Positions 8,030-17,136 are shown, counted from the first letter of the stretch. The stretch: DNA of 64,000 nucleotides from Oscillospiraceae bacterium (GCA_017460835.1 JAFUAD010000046.1:62001-126000), one strand, 5' to 3'. The notes: generated from the sequence alone by a model not told the origin. Program-made: numbers and translations.

Positions 8030-9169
8030 TCAGGATGCGCCGCCGGTCAGCAGCAGCAGGACGGCGCAGGAAAAAATCAGCATCATAGAAAAACAGATCA
8101 GCATGGCAAATGCCGCCGCGAGCACCGACTGAATATTGCGAAACAGCGCCGAAAGCGTCTTTGTGCCGGCGATTTCCGCGAACATGCCGGAGATGCCGAA
8201 GACTGCGCGGTACAGCATCAGCGAGAGCAGCGGCGGCAGCACCATCCAGAGCAGGATGAAAATGCCGAAGGCGCCGGTTCCGCTCCGGACGAGCCGGATG
8301 CTGCCCTGAACCGTGCCGTAGGCATCAGAGACCGCGCCGCCGACAATCGGGATCAGCGAGGAGGACAGCAGCTTGACCGATTTCGCGGCAAGCGAATCTG
8401 CGGAAACCGACACAAAGCTGCGGATCGAAAGCAGCGCGGAAAACAGCGTCATAAACGTGCCGAGCATCCATTTGACGGCGGAGCGGAAGCCGCTGACAAA
8501 GCTGCCGAGGCGCAGCTCCGGGTTGACCGCGTCGGCAATGCCGATCGCCGCGGACATTTGCAGCAGCGGAAAGAGCAGCCGGTTCGTCAGGTGCATCATG
8601 GTTTCCGTCAGGAACAGGATAAAAAGCTGATAGGTCGCGCCGCTCGCAACCTGTCCGCCGGCGGCGAGGAATGCCGAAAACACCGGTACAAAGCTCAGCA
8701 TGAAGGCCTGTCCGTTTTCGAGGGCTGCGGCGGTTCGCTGAAGGCAGGTGCAGAGCGGCGCTGCCGCCCCCGCCGTACAGATCATCGCGCAGAGCATCCC
8801 GACAAGGCGCCGCATCCCGCTGTCCGCGACGGTATCGCCCAAGCCCCCGAGCAGCGAGGAAAGCAGCGTCAGCGACATCAGCCCCGTCAGCAGCACGACC
8901 GGTGCGCGGAGCTCCTGCACCAGCGTGCCGTTGAAGCTGCGCAGAAAATCGGAGGGGGAGAGCGACAGGAGCGATTCGGGCTCCTCGGCGGAAATGCCGA
9001 GCGCCGCGGCAGGCTCCTGCACCTCCTCCGGAATCACGAAATCGGCATCGCGCAGCGTCCCGGAAATGTCAGGCGGCAGGGTCGTGTCGGCATGGCAGGT
9101 GCGCGCCGTGCAGACCATGCAGAGAAAGCAGCCCGCGAGTATGACGGCGACCCGGATCATGTGACGCAT
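8030..9169 (-). CDS. spoIIIAE: Stage III sporulation protein AE
   Basis: 379 aa polytopic membrane protein with a signal-peptide-like N-terminus (MIRVAVILAGCFLCMVCTA) and many hydrophobic segments. Conserved SpoIIIAE blocks include VNPELRLGSFVSGFRSAVKW and the run through LSSSLIPIVGGAVSDAYG. The ATG at 9169 has AGGAGG 7 nt upstream and overlaps spoIIIAD by 13 bp; a second ATG at 9160 would give an ATGA overlap but lacks as good a ribosome-binding site. It is a membrane component of the engulfment-stage channel needed for late forespore gene expression. Confidence 0.9.
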   Translation of the reverse strand: MRHMIRVAVILAGCFLCMVCTARTCHADTTLPPDISGTLRDADFVIPEEVQEPAAALGISAEEPESLLSLSPSDFLRSFNGTLVQELRAPVVLLTGLMSLTLLSSLLGGLGDTVADSGMRRLVGMLCAMICTAGAAAPLCTCLQRTAAALENGQAFMLSFVPVFSAFLAAGGQVASGATYQLFILFLTETMMHLTNRLLFPLLQMSAAIGIADAVNPELRLGSFVSGFRSAVKWMLGTFMTLFSALLSIRSFVSVSADSLAAKSVKLLSSSLIPIVGGAVSDAYGTVQGSIRLVRSGTGAFGIFILLWMVLPPLLSLMLYRAVFGISGMFAEIAGTKTLSALFRNIQSVLAAAFAMLICFSMMLIFSCAVLLLLTGGAS

Positions 9170-9555
9170 GAGAGCACCTCCTGCATGAGCGAGAGCAGCG
9201 GGGAAATCAGCGGGAGAATGAGCAGCAGCAGCGCCGCCTTGCCGGTCAGTATGACGCCGGAGGCCAGCGCGGAGGCGCCCGCGTCCTTGCAGACATCGGA
9301 GGCGAGCTGTGTCACGCAGCATATGCCGATCGCCTTGCCGATGCTCGCGGTTTCGGCGGGGGAGAGCCCCGCTTTTCCCATCAGGCTGTCGATCTGATTC
9401 AGCACCGGCAGCAGCGCGAGGACGCCCGCGCCGGTCAGAACTGTGCCGAGCAGCAAGGTCAGCATCAGCGCCTGTTCGGCGGCATAGCGCTCCAGCAGCT
9501 TTGCGAGCAGCACGGCCGTCAGCGACATGCCCGCGATCTGCAATGTCGTCACCAT
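9157..9555 (-). CDS. spoIIIAD: Stage III sporulation protein AD
   Basis: 132 aa, almost entirely hydrophobic: four likely membrane helices starting at ALMLTLLLGTVLTGAGVLAL and ending LLLLILPLISPLLSLM. It resembles the C-terminal part of SpoIIIAE in composition, as is usual in the family. It overlaps spoIIIAC by 7 bp and spoIIIAE by 13 bp. Confidence 0.88.
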   Translation of the reverse strand: MVTTLQIAGMSLTAVLLAKLLERYAAEQALMLTLLLGTVLTGAGVLALLPVLNQIDSLMGKAGLSPAETASIGKAIGICCVTQLASDVCKDAGASALASGVILTGKAALLLLILPLISPLLSLMQEVLSCVT

Positions 9556-9746
9556 AGCCCGAACACCGTCTTGACCGTATCAAACAGCTTTTGTATTTCA
9601 CTGATAATCAGCATCAGCACGACAATGAGCCCGGCGAGCGTCGTCAGCATTGCCTGCTCCTCGCGCTCTGCACGCTTCAGCACGAGATTCAGGACTGCGA
9701 CGATGATGCCGATTCCCGCGACCTTGAAGATCAGGTCGATATCCAT
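9549..9746 (-). CDS. spoIIIAC: Stage III sporulation protein AC
   Basis: 65 aa, two membrane helices (LIFKVAGIGIIVAVLNLVL; MLTTLAGLIVVLMLIISEI) separated by the conserved charged loop KRAEREEQA. Length and sequence match SpoIIIAC closely. Sits between spoIIIAB (19-bp gap) and spoIIIAD. Confidence 0.9.
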   Translation of the reverse strand: MDIDLIFKVAGIGIIVAVLNLVLKRAEREEQAMLTTLAGLIVVLMLIISEIQKLFDTVKTVFGLW

Positions 9747-9765
9747 TCCGAATCGCTCCGTTCAT

Positions 9766-10257
9766 TTAGAGTAAGAGAATGACCAGAAACATGCCGCAAA
9801 GCAGCCCCATGCTGCGGAACAGCCCGCCCTTTCTGCGCGAAAGCTCCTCGGCGCGCTCCCGCAGCGTGATGAGCTGCTGCTGACAGAGCCGCAGTGCAGA
9901 CACCTGCCCCTCCAGCGTGGTGCTGCCGAGGGTTTGTCCGACGGTGACGAGCACCTCGCGCACATCCTGCGGCAGTGCGACATCGGTATTGACCGCCTCC
10001 TGCCAGCTTTCCGGGAAGCTGTCCGCCCGCGCCGCCGCAATTTGCAGAAAGTGCAGGCTGCGGAATGCGGGCATCGCCGCAAGCTGCGGGAGCAAGTCCG
10101 CGATAAACGGCAGATTGTGCTGAAGCTCCGTGATGATCGCATCGGTGAGCCGGATGAGCCTTTGGAGAAGCTGCACGCGCTCCCGGAGCTTTGCCGCCAT
10201 CATGCAGCCGCAGAGCATACTTGCCGCGAGCAGCAGCATGGCACCGAGCAGCTTCAT
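9766..10257 (-). CDS. spoIIIAB: Stage III sporulation protein AB
   Basis: 163 aa: an N-terminal membrane helix (LLGAMLLLAASMLCGCMMA), a helical soluble domain (LIRLTDAIITELQHNLPFI), and a C-terminal hydrophobic tail (SMGLLCGMFLVILLL). The fold resembles GspF-type secretion platform proteins. The ATG overlaps the spoIIIAA stop (ATGA), as in other Firmicutes. Confidence 0.88.
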   Translation of the reverse strand: MKLLGAMLLLAASMLCGCMMAAKLRERVQLLQRLIRLTDAIITELQHNLPFIADLLPQLAAMPAFRSLHFLQIAAARADSFPESWQEAVNTDVALPQDVREVLVTVGQTLGSTTLEGQVSALRLCQQQLITLRERAEELSRRKGGLFRSMGLLCGMFLVILLL

Positions 10258-11189
10258 GCTTCCGCCTGCCGGACCGGCATCACCGCAGCAATTTCCCCGC
10301 AGCGAACCCCCGGATGCAGCATGACGATATTGCGGAATGCACCGGCTTGCAGCAGTGTGCGGATCTGCGGGCGGCGGCTGAGCTCCTCCGCAGTACCCGC
10401 GTGCGCCGAGGCGATGAAGGCTGCGCCGGTGCGGAGCGATTGCAGAACAGCATCGGTTTCGTCCTCGCTGCCGAGCTCATCGCAGATGACAAACTGCGGC
10501 GACATGACGCGAACCGCGATCCCGATTGCCTGCGCCTTCGGGTAGCCGTCAAATACATCCGTCTGCAACCCGACGGAAAACTGCGGCTGACCGTTTGTCA
10601 CAGCGGCGAGCTCCCCGCGCTCATCGAGCAGGCTGACGCGGTACTGTGTGCCGAGAATCCGCGCAATATCGCGCAGAACCGTTGTTTTCCCCGATGCCGG
10701 CGGCCCGGCGAGCAGCAGTCCGCCGAGCTGAGATGCACCGCCGAGCCGTGCGGCAATTGCCTCGGCACAGCCGATTCTCTCTGAGGCGATCCGCAGGTTG
10801 ATTCCGCTGACTGCGCGGACGGATTCGATGCTTGTCTGCTGCATGACAGCCGTCCCGCAGAGCCCCGCGCGGCTGCCCCCTGCGATCGTAATGAACCCCT
10901 GCCGGACGGTTCCGAGGACGCTGTGCAGCGAGTGCGCCGAGAGATTCTGGAATGTCGTGTCGATGATCTGCCGGGAGATTTGCAGCGCCTCTGCGGGCTC
11001 TGCCGTCAGCGCGCCCTCCTTTGTGACCGCCCGCTCAGCGCCGTGCATCACAATATGCAGATTCCGCCCAAGCCGCAGGCGGATCTCCTGGATCTCTGCC
11101 GCCTGCTCTGCGGGGATTCTGCTCAGCGGAATCTGAAGCTGCGCCGGAAAATAGGGGAGTGCCTGTCTGAATGCGGAATGAATCTGCAT
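10254..11189 (-). CDS. spoIIIAA: Stage III sporulation protein AA (ATPase)
   Basis: 311 aa. Secretion-ATPase-like protein with Walker A GPPASGKT (residues 162-169), LLDERGELA and a Walker-B-like FVICDELGSEDETDAV. It is thought to power the SpoIIIA channel during sporulation. The frame is open further upstream, but the ATG at 11189 with AAGGCGG upstream gives the family N-terminus. First gene of the eight-gene spoIIIA operon; mother-cell SigE control is expected from the family, but I could not find a convincing SigE promoter in the 60 bp upstream. Confidence 0.93.
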   Translation of the reverse strand: MQIHSAFRQALPYFPAQLQIPLSRIPAEQAAEIQEIRLRLGRNLHIVMHGAERAVTKEGALTAEPAEALQISRQIIDTTFQNLSAHSLHSVLGTVRQGFITIAGGSRAGLCGTAVMQQTSIESVRAVSGINLRIASERIGCAEAIAARLGGASQLGGLLLAGPPASGKTTVLRDIARILGTQYRVSLLDERGELAAVTNGQPQFSVGLQTDVFDGYPKAQAIGIAVRVMSPQFVICDELGSEDETDAVLQSLRTGAAFIASAHAGTAEELSRRPQIRTLLQAGAFRNIVMLHPGVRCGEIAAVMPVRQAEA

Positions 11190-11252
11190 ATTCGGAATGC
11201 CGCCTTTCTGTGGACTTGTTTCATCATATGCGGCGGCAGGGCGGCTTAGAAG

Positions 11253-11288
11253 CAAAAAAAGAGCCTCCTGTAAAAACAGAAAGCTCTC
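11253..11288 (-). terminator. Intrinsic terminator of the zinc-ribbon gene
   Basis: On the minus strand GAGC and CTG segments pair across a T-rich loop with ACAG and GCTC, followed by seven T (11259-11253). It lies 17 bp past the stop at 11306, separating that gene from spoIIIAA. Confidence 0.75.
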
Positions 11289-11305
11289 TCTTGATGCATT
11301 TGGAA

Positions 11306-11746
11306 TCAGATTCCGATATTGCCGGTGCTGTCGGCATTGAAGAACTGATTGCTGGTCTCGGTGTAGTAATCGTTCTCCTCGAGGGATGTGAAATCCTCGT
11401 CCTCCGGGTCAGGCAGTCTTGCACCGCAGACACCGCAAAAGATGTTCTTTTCGCTGTTTTCGGCATCGCATTTCGGGCACATTTTGTAGCCGCGGAGCGT
11501 ATTCAGCTCAAATTTCATCTTCTTGATACGGCGGCGTCGGGTGTCGATATCGTCGCACAGCGCGCGGAATACTGCCGGATCCTCGTCCGGATTCTTATAG
11601 TATTTCTTGCCGAGATCGGCAAAAATTTCGACAATGCGCTCCTCCTCATAGAGGATTTTCCGCTTCAGATTGCTGACCTCCGAGACATTGGAGACCTTTT
11701 CTGAAACGCCTCTGCTCATGTCACTGAATTTACCAAAGATGCCCAT
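11306..11746 (-). CDS. Small zinc-ribbon protein with helical N-terminus
   Basis: 146 aa. Residues 1-85 look helical and charged (SEKVSNVSEVSNLKRKILYE, then EERIVEIFADLGKKYYKNP); residues 90-115 hold a zinc ribbon with two CxxC pairs (MCPKCDAE and FCGVCGARLP); the tail is acidic. Zinc-ribbon proteins of this layout are common in Clostridia, but I know no function. It is monocistronic, with a near-perfect promoter (11842-11870) and an intrinsic terminator. The ATG at 11746 was preferred over a longer frame because the latter would begin in the 5' leader. Confidence 0.75.
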   Translation of the reverse strand: MGIFGKFSDMSRGVSEKVSNVSEVSNLKRKILYEEERIVEIFADLGKKYYKNPDEDPAVFRALCDDIDTRRRRIKKMKFELNTLRGYKMCPKCDAENSEKNIFCGVCGARLPDPEDEDFTSLEENDYYTETSNQFFNADSTGNIGI

Positions 11747-11841
11747 GAAACACACACTCCCATCCGCGCGGGAAAATTGCCGGAACAATTCGCCAGCGGC
11801 ATAATTCAACATTCAGTTCCCCTCGGAACTGCCTATACTCT

Positions 11842-11870
11842 ATTATACACAATCTGCGGTGCATTGTCAA
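11842..11870 (-). promoter_or_regulatory. Consensus sigma-A promoter of the zinc-ribbon gene
   Basis: Minus strand: -35 TTGACA (11870-11865), 17-bp spacer, -10 TATAAT (11847-11842). It matches the consensus at all twelve positions, predicting strong housekeeping expression of the gene starting at 11746, with a leader of roughly 90 nt. Confidence 0.85.
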
Positions 11871-11950
11871 GGGCTTTACAAAAGTTTTTGGCAATTTTGC
11901 GGGGAATGCGCCGCAAATTCATGCAGATTGAACAAATTGGGGGAGCGGGC

Positions 11951-12385
11951 TCAGATTCCGTATGCCTCCTCCGGCTTCAGAATCTCGATGCCGGCGTTCT
12001 GTAATGCAGCGAGTGCGGTTTCCTCGTCATCGACGCGGAAGATGGTGTCAGCCTCACCGGGGGTGCGGTTGACGAATGCATACATGTATTCGACATTGAC
12101 ATTCGCGTCGCTGAGCGCTGCGAGAATGCCGGCGACGCCGCCCGGAACATCGGGCACCTTGACGCCGATGACCGGCGTGATCTTAAAGGTCCAGCCGTTG
12201 TCGCTGAGCAGCGTGCAGGTCTCCTCCGGCTTGTTGACGATGATGCGCAGGATGCCGAAATCGCGGGTATCCGCGAGGCTGAGCGCACAGAGGTCGATGC
12301 CGGCATCGCCGATCAGTCGGGTCAGCTCCGCGAGCTTGCCGGTCTCATTTTCTACGAAAACCGAAATCTGTTGAATACTGTTCAT
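11951..12385 (-). CDS. Tandem ACT-domain protein
   Basis: 144 aa made of two ACT domains (about 1-70: QQISVFVENETGKLAELTRL; about 71-144: GVKVPDVPGGVAGILAALSD). ACT domains bind amino acids and regulate amino-acid enzymes. A tandem ACT protein next to aryl-CoA ligase (paaK) and indolepyruvate oxidoreductase genes is a recurrent arrangement in anaerobes, suggesting a sensor of aromatic or branched amino acids. AAGGAGG lies upstream of the ATG. Here it is separated from paaK by a lipoprotein gene. Confidence 0.85.
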   Translation of the reverse strand: MNSIQQISVFVENETGKLAELTRLIGDAGIDLCALSLADTRDFGILRIIVNKPEETCTLLSDNGWTFKITPVIGVKVPDVPGGVAGILAALSDANVNVEYMYAFVNRTPGEADTIFRVDDEETALAALQNAGIEILKPEEAYGI

Positions 12386-12410
12386 GAGGGAATCCTCCTT
12401 TTTGTGTGAT

Positions 12411-13403
12411 TTAATCTACTTTGATAAAGCAGGGGTAATAGACATCTTCTCCGGACAGATAGAACATCAGCGGCGGAATAATGCTGAAAAGGGTGTCATT
12501 TCCGGCGAGGGAATCCGACGTTGTTGTCAGTGCGATCACGCCCTTATACTTGGAGCTCTCCTGATATTCGCCCTTGTTGATCAGATCGCCCTCGCTGTTT
12601 TTCCATTCCCATTTTCCGCCGGAGAATTTGATCGTGGTTTTGGTGCTGTCCGAATGATATGCTTGTTTGATATGTTCTGCCCGCTGTTCAATCTGTTCCT
12701 TTTTTGCCGATTCGTCTGTACCGGAAATGAAACAATAGGGACAGGTCTCCATCGTTTTGACCGGATCAAATGTGATCGAAAACGATTTTCCGTAACGGTA
12801 GCTGTCCTTCAGCGTATACCCGTAGGTGTCGGTGCAGAGCAGATCACCGAGGCAGCGGAGCGTCATCTTGCCTTTTTCGGCCGAATTGATATATGCGACC
12901 GGATACGCGCTGTAATCAATCGCATTCCTTACCTGTTCAATAGCCGGAAGAATACTGCAATAATACCCGCCGTCCTTGCTCATGTCATAGAGACCCTGTG
13001 CAACCGGATTATCTTCTCTTTCGGATACGTTTATCGTTGATTCACCTCTGGAGGTTCTGACATAGGCCGATTTGTAATTGAGCTGAATCTCGCCGTCATC
13101 AAGCGAAAAAGTCCCGCTGTAATTAAGGAAACCGGTTGCTTGGTTTAATGGCTCAATTGTAAATTTTTTGGATTTGAATTCGATTGTCTCCGCACGTTCA
13201 GAGTTTTTTAACTCGCTGAGCATTTTGTTCAGTCCGTTTTGTTCAAATGTTGATTTCAATTCATTCCCGCCAAGAACATTAAGGCTCAAAGAGACATAGG
13301 TTCCGGAGGGCGTGGAGCCTTTTTCGCTCCCGCATCCTGTTACAGCAGATGTCACACCGAGCAGCAATGCCGAAAGCAGCGCCGCTGTCTTATGTCTTCT
13401 CAT
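12411..13403 (-). CDS. Predicted lipoprotein of unknown function
   Basis: 330 aa. A type II signal peptide (KTAALLSALLLGVTSAVTGC) has its lipobox Cys near residue 24; the mature part is hydrophilic with beta-rich stretches (GTYVSLSLNVLGGNELKSTF, KGKMTLRCLGDLLC). I do not recognise the family. It sits between paaK (15-bp gap) and the ACT gene (25-bp gap) in the same direction, so it is probably co-transcribed, yet nothing in it suggests aromatic metabolism. The DNA looks more AT-rich than its neighbours, so it may be a late insertion into the paaK-ACT pair. Confidence 0.7.
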   Translation of the reverse strand: MRRHKTAALLSALLLGVTSAVTGCGSEKGSTPSGTYVSLSLNVLGGNELKSTFEQNGLNKMLSELKNSERAETIEFKSKKFTIEPLNQATGFLNYSGTFSLDDGEIQLNYKSAYVRTSRGESTINVSEREDNPVAQGLYDMSKDGGYYCSILPAIEQVRNAIDYSAYPVAYINSAEKGKMTLRCLGDLLCTDTYGYTLKDSYRYGKSFSITFDPVKTMETCPYCFISGTDESAKKEQIEQRAEHIKQAYHSDSTKTTIKFSGGKWEWKNSEGDLINKGEYQESSKYKGVIALTTTSDSLAGNDTLFSIIPPLMFYLSGEDVYYPCFIKVD

Positions 13404-13418
13404 GATGATCTCTCCTTA

Positions 13419-14726
13419 TCAGTCATGCAGCTTGCGCTTGTCGATGACGCGAACAGCCTTTCCTTCGCTTCTGGTGATGGACTTCGGGGAGACGAGATGC
13501 ACCTTCGGGCTGATGCCGAGCATGGTCTTGATCGCGCCCGCGAGCTGCTTTTCCTTGTCCTGGATATCCTTCATCTTGTCGGAGAACTGCTCTGCGCTCA
13601 TCTCGACGCTGATATCGAGCGTATCGGAATTGTTCACGCGGTCCACCTCGATCAGGTAGTTCGGGGAGTAGCCCTGCTCGATCAGCACGGTCTCGATCTG
13701 CGACGGGAACACATTGACGCCGCGAATGATCATCATATCGTCGCTTCTGCCCATCGGCTTGGTCATTTTGATGAGCGTTCTGCCGCAGGAGCACTTCTTT
13801 CTGCTCAGGACGCAGAGGTCTCTTGTGCGGTAGCGCAGGAGCGGGAATGCCTCCTTTGTGATGCTCGTGAACACCAGCTCGCCGACGGTTCCGTCCGGCA
13901 GAACCTCTCCGGTATCGGGGTCGATGATCTCCGGGATGAAGTGGTCCTCGTTGATGTGCATGCCGGTCTGCTCCTCACACTCGAAGGACACGCCGGGGCC
14001 GGAGGTCTCGGTCAGGCCGTAGATATCGTATGCCTTGATGCCGAGGGATTTTTCGATCGAGCGGCGCATTTCCTCCGTCCAGGGCTCTGCGCCGAAGATG
14101 CCGGCCTTCAGCTTGATATCGTCGGGCGTAAAGCCCATGTCGTGCAGCGTTTCACCGATGTATGCCGCATAGGAGGGCGTGCAGCAGAGGATGGTCGAGC
14201 CGAGATCGCGCATGAACTGAATCTGCCGCTCGGTATTGCCGGAGGACATCGGCAGGGTCAGGCAGCCGACCTTGTGCGAGCCGCCGTTGAGGCCGGGGCC
14301 GCCGGTGAACAGGCCGTAGCCGTAGCAGACCTGACAGACATCCTCATTGGTGCCGCCTGCTGCGGTGATCGCTCTGGCGCAGCAGTCCTCCCAGAGGTCG
14401 ATGTCGTGCTGCGTATAGAACGCGACGACGCGCCTGCCGGTCGTGCCGGAGGTGGACTGAATCCGGACGCAGTCCGAGAGCGGCTTTGCGAGCAGCCCGT
14501 AGGGGTATGCGTCACGCAGGTCTGCCTTCGAGAGGAAGGGCAGCTTGTGCAGGTCGTCAACCGACTGGATATCATCCGGCGTGACGCCCTTCTCGTCCAT
14601 CAGGTTCCGATAATACGGAACATTTTCGTAGACATGCTTCACCTGCTTGACGAGGCGCTCGCTCTGGAGCTTTTTCATGTCTTCGCGGGACATGCATTCG
14701 ATGTCCGCATTCCAGTACTTTGCCAT
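13419..14726 (-). CDS. paaK: Phenylacetate-CoA ligase family protein
   Basis: 435 aa acyl-adenylate-forming enzyme of the PaaK type. Visible motifs: QSTSGTTGRRVVAFYTQHD (AMP/phosphate loop), YDIYGLTETSGPGVSFEC, and a C-terminal RGVNVFPSQIETVLIEQG. It makes aryl-CoA from an arylacetate plus CoA and ATP. Next to iorAB, the likely substrates are arylacetates linked to aryl-pyruvate metabolism, either as energy conservation or in reverse for amino-acid synthesis. AAAGGAATG precedes the ATG. Substrate specificity is inferred from context. Confidence 0.9.
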   Translation of the reverse strand: MAKYWNADIECMSREDMKKLQSERLVKQVKHVYENVPYYRNLMDEKGVTPDDIQSVDDLHKLPFLSKADLRDAYPYGLLAKPLSDCVRIQSTSGTTGRRVVAFYTQHDIDLWEDCCARAITAAGGTNEDVCQVCYGYGLFTGGPGLNGGSHKVGCLTLPMSSGNTERQIQFMRDLGSTILCCTPSYAAYIGETLHDMGFTPDDIKLKAGIFGAEPWTEEMRRSIEKSLGIKAYDIYGLTETSGPGVSFECEEQTGMHINEDHFIPEIIDPDTGEVLPDGTVGELVFTSITKEAFPLLRYRTRDLCVLSRKKCSCGRTLIKMTKPMGRSDDMMIIRGVNVFPSQIETVLIEQGYSPNYLIEVDRVNNSDTLDISVEMSAEQFSDKMKDIQDKEKQLAGAIKTMLGISPKVHLVSPKSITRSEGKAVRVIDKRKLHD

Positions 14727-14799
14727 TGGGAATCATTCCTTTCAGTTTTGTGTTGAAATCCGTCTTTCTTCCGGTTTGTCCTTGTTGTTCTGTCTTTGC

Positions 14800-15372
14800 T
14801 TATGCGTTTCTGCCGAGTGCAAATGCCTTGCGGTTCATCTCAATGAATTTTTCCGGCACGCACTGATTCAGTGCCTCCTGCCAGACCGATTCATCAAAAT
14901 CCATTTTCTTCGAGACAACGCCCATCAGCACGACATTCGAGGCCTTGGCGCTGCCTGCCTGCTCTGCGAGGGAGAGCGCATCGACTGCGGTGACGTCGAT
15001 TCCCATTCCCTCCAAATTTTTGACGATATCCTGCGGATAGGACGCCGCGCCGGTGATGACCGGCATCGGGTCGAGCGTCTGGGTCGAGGTCACGATCTTT
15101 CCGCCCTTTTTGAGGCAGACAGCCCAGCGTGCCGCTTCGAGCAGCTCAAAGGAGATGATGACATCCGCCTCGCCCTTTTCGACGACCGGTGAATACACGG
15201 CATCGCCGTATTTGACATAGGTCACGACGGAGCCGCCGCGCTGCGACATGCCGTGAACCTCGCTGACCTTGACTTCATAGCCCTGCTGAAGCAGAACATT
15301 TCCGAGAATGCGGCTTGCGAGCAGAGAGCCCTGTCCGCCGACGCCGACGATCATAACAGACTTTGTTTCCAT
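14800..15372 (-). CDS. iorB: Indolepyruvate:ferredoxin oxidoreductase beta subunit
   Basis: 190 aa, the gamma/beta-type domain of 2-oxoacid:ferredoxin oxidoreductases: VGGQGSLLASRILGNVLLQQ at the N-terminus, then HGMSQRGGSVVTYVKYG. Together with IorA it oxidatively decarboxylates aryl-pyruvates to aryl-acetyl-CoA, reducing ferredoxin. It follows iorA by 23 bp. Confidence 0.93.
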   Translation of the reverse strand: METKSVMIVGVGGQGSLLASRILGNVLLQQGYEVKVSEVHGMSQRGGSVVTYVKYGDAVYSPVVEKGEADVIISFELLEAARWAVCLKKGGKIVTSTQTLDPMPVITGAASYPQDIVKNLEGMGIDVTAVDALSLAEQAGSAKASNVVLMGVVSKKMDFDESVWQEALNQCVPEKFIEMNRKAFALGRNA

Positions 15373-15395
15373 AGGTTACTCCTTCACAACTATTC

Positions 15396-17123
15396 TTACT
15401 TTGCAATGGCGTCAAATTTGCAGAGCTCCTCACAGATTCCGCAGCCGACGCACTGGGTGTGGTCGATGCATGCCTTGCCGTTCTTCATGGAGATCGCCGG
15501 GCAGCCGAGTTTCAGGCACATCTTGCAGCTTCTGCACTTGTCGCTGTCAACATGCAGCGGCGGGTTGTGCTTGACATATTTCAGCAGCGCACAGGGGCGG
15601 CGGCTGATGATGACCGAGGGCTCATCGACGGCGAGCTCCTCGAGGATCGCCTGCTCCATTTCCGCGAGATGATAGGGGTCTGCGACGCGGACGCGCTTGA
15701 TGCCGATTGCATGGCAGAGCGCGACGAGATCGACGGCTGCTGCCGGGTCGCCCTTGAGGTTCTTGCCGGTGGTCGGGTTCTGCTGGTGGCCGGTCATGCC
15801 GGTGATCGAGTTATCGAGGATGATGACCGTGGAATTCGATGCATTGTATGCGACATTGACCAGAGAATTGAGCCCGGAGTGCATAAAGGTCGAGTCACCG
15901 ATAACAGCAACGCTCTTGTTCTGCGAGCCCTCGCCGAGCACCTTGTTGAAGCCGTGCAGGCAGGAGACCGACGAGCCCATGCAGATCGTCCAGTCCATCG
16001 AGTTCAGCGGCTTTGCGGCGCCGAGCGTATAGCAGCCGATATCGCCCGAAACGGTGATCTTGTGCTTTGCCAGCGTATAGAACACGCCTCTGTGCGGACA
16101 TCCCGCGCACATGACCGGCGGACGGATCGGCAGCTCCTCCGGATACGGCGTGATCTCCGGCTTCTGTCCGAGCAGCTTTTCTGCGATGATGACCTGATTC
16201 AGCTCGCCGATGCAGCCGAAGATTTCCTTGCCCTTGCATTCGATGCCGAGCGCCTTTGCGTGCTGTTCAAGGATGCCGTCCAGCTCCTCAATGATGTAAA
16301 CGGTCTTGCACTTTGCGGCAAAATCGAGGAAAAGCTGACTGGGCAGCGGGTTGGTCATGCCGAGCTTTAAGTAATTGACCTTGTCGCCGAGCGCATCCTT
16401 TGCATACTGATAGGCAGCGCCGCAGGTGATGACGCCGATCTCGGAGCCGTTGTCCTCGGTTCTGTTGATCGGTGCGGTCTCGGCGTAGGCGATGAGCTTC
16501 TTTGTGCGCTCCTCGACGACCACATGTCTGCCCTTTGCAAATGCGGGCATCATGACATACTTCGCCGGATTCTTCTCATAGGGCTTGAGCGCCTTCTCCT
16601 GACGCGGGAGCTGCTCGACCGCGCTCTGCGAGTGCGCCACTCTGGTCGCGGTGCGGATCAGCACCGGTGTATCAAACTGCTCGGAGATCTCATAGCCGAG
16701 CATCGCAAATTCCTTGCACTCCTGCGAATCGGACGGCTCCAGCATCGGCACCTTCGAGGCGATCGCATGGTGGCGGCTGTCCTGCTCATTCTGCGAGGAA
16801 TGCATGCCCGGATCGTCGGCAACTGCAATGACCAGACCGCCGTTGACGCCGGTGTACGATGCGGTATAGAGCGGGTCGGCGGCAACATTCAGTCCGACAT
16901 GCTTCATTGCCGCAAAGGCTCTTGCTCCGGCAAAGGATGCGCCGAGTGCGGATTCGACCGCGACCTTTTCATTCGGCGCCCATTCCGCATAGACCTCATC
17001 GTATTTCGCGATTGTCTCCGTGATTTCCGTCGAAGGCGTGCCGGGATAGCTCGAGGCAAATCTGCATCCTGCCTCGTACAATCCGCGTGCAAACGCTTCG
17101 TTTCCGAGCATGAGTTTCTTCAT
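15396..17123 (-). CDS. iorA: Indolepyruvate:ferredoxin oxidoreductase alpha subunit
   Basis: 575 aa. An N-terminal pyrimidine-binding domain (GNEAFARGLYEAGCRFASSY) and a TPP-binding domain (CAGCPHRGVFYTL, SGDIGCYTLGA, GDSTFMHSGLNSL, NSITGMTGHQQ) are followed by two C-terminal 4Fe-4S motifs (CRSCKMCLKLGCP and CVGCGICEELC). Substrates are transaminated aromatic amino acids. It starts 13 bp after the HAD phosphatase gene. Confidence 0.95.
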   Translation of the reverse strand: MKKLMLGNEAFARGLYEAGCRFASSYPGTPSTEITETIAKYDEVYAEWAPNEKVAVESALGASFAGARAFAAMKHVGLNVAADPLYTASYTGVNGGLVIAVADDPGMHSSQNEQDSRHHAIASKVPMLEPSDSQECKEFAMLGYEISEQFDTPVLIRTATRVAHSQSAVEQLPRQEKALKPYEKNPAKYVMMPAFAKGRHVVVEERTKKLIAYAETAPINRTEDNGSEIGVITCGAAYQYAKDALGDKVNYLKLGMTNPLPSQLFLDFAAKCKTVYIIEELDGILEQHAKALGIECKGKEIFGCIGELNQVIIAEKLLGQKPEITPYPEELPIRPPVMCAGCPHRGVFYTLAKHKITVSGDIGCYTLGAAKPLNSMDWTICMGSSVSCLHGFNKVLGEGSQNKSVAVIGDSTFMHSGLNSLVNVAYNASNSTVIILDNSITGMTGHQQNPTTGKNLKGDPAAAVDLVALCHAIGIKRVRVADPYHLAEMEQAILEELAVDEPSVIISRRPCALLKYVKHNPPLHVDSDKCRSCKMCLKLGCPAISMKNGKACIDHTQCVGCGICEELCKFDAIAK

Positions 17124-17136
17124 AGTGATTTCTCCT

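Noticed and set aside
11190-11252. SigE promoter upstream of spoIIIAA
   Set aside because: A CATATGAT sequence resembles a SigE -10, but no acceptable -35 lies 13-15 bp upstream, so it is not reported.
13392-14756. 454-codon open frame on the plus strand
   Set aside because: Antisense shadow of paaK, which has intact adenylation motifs.
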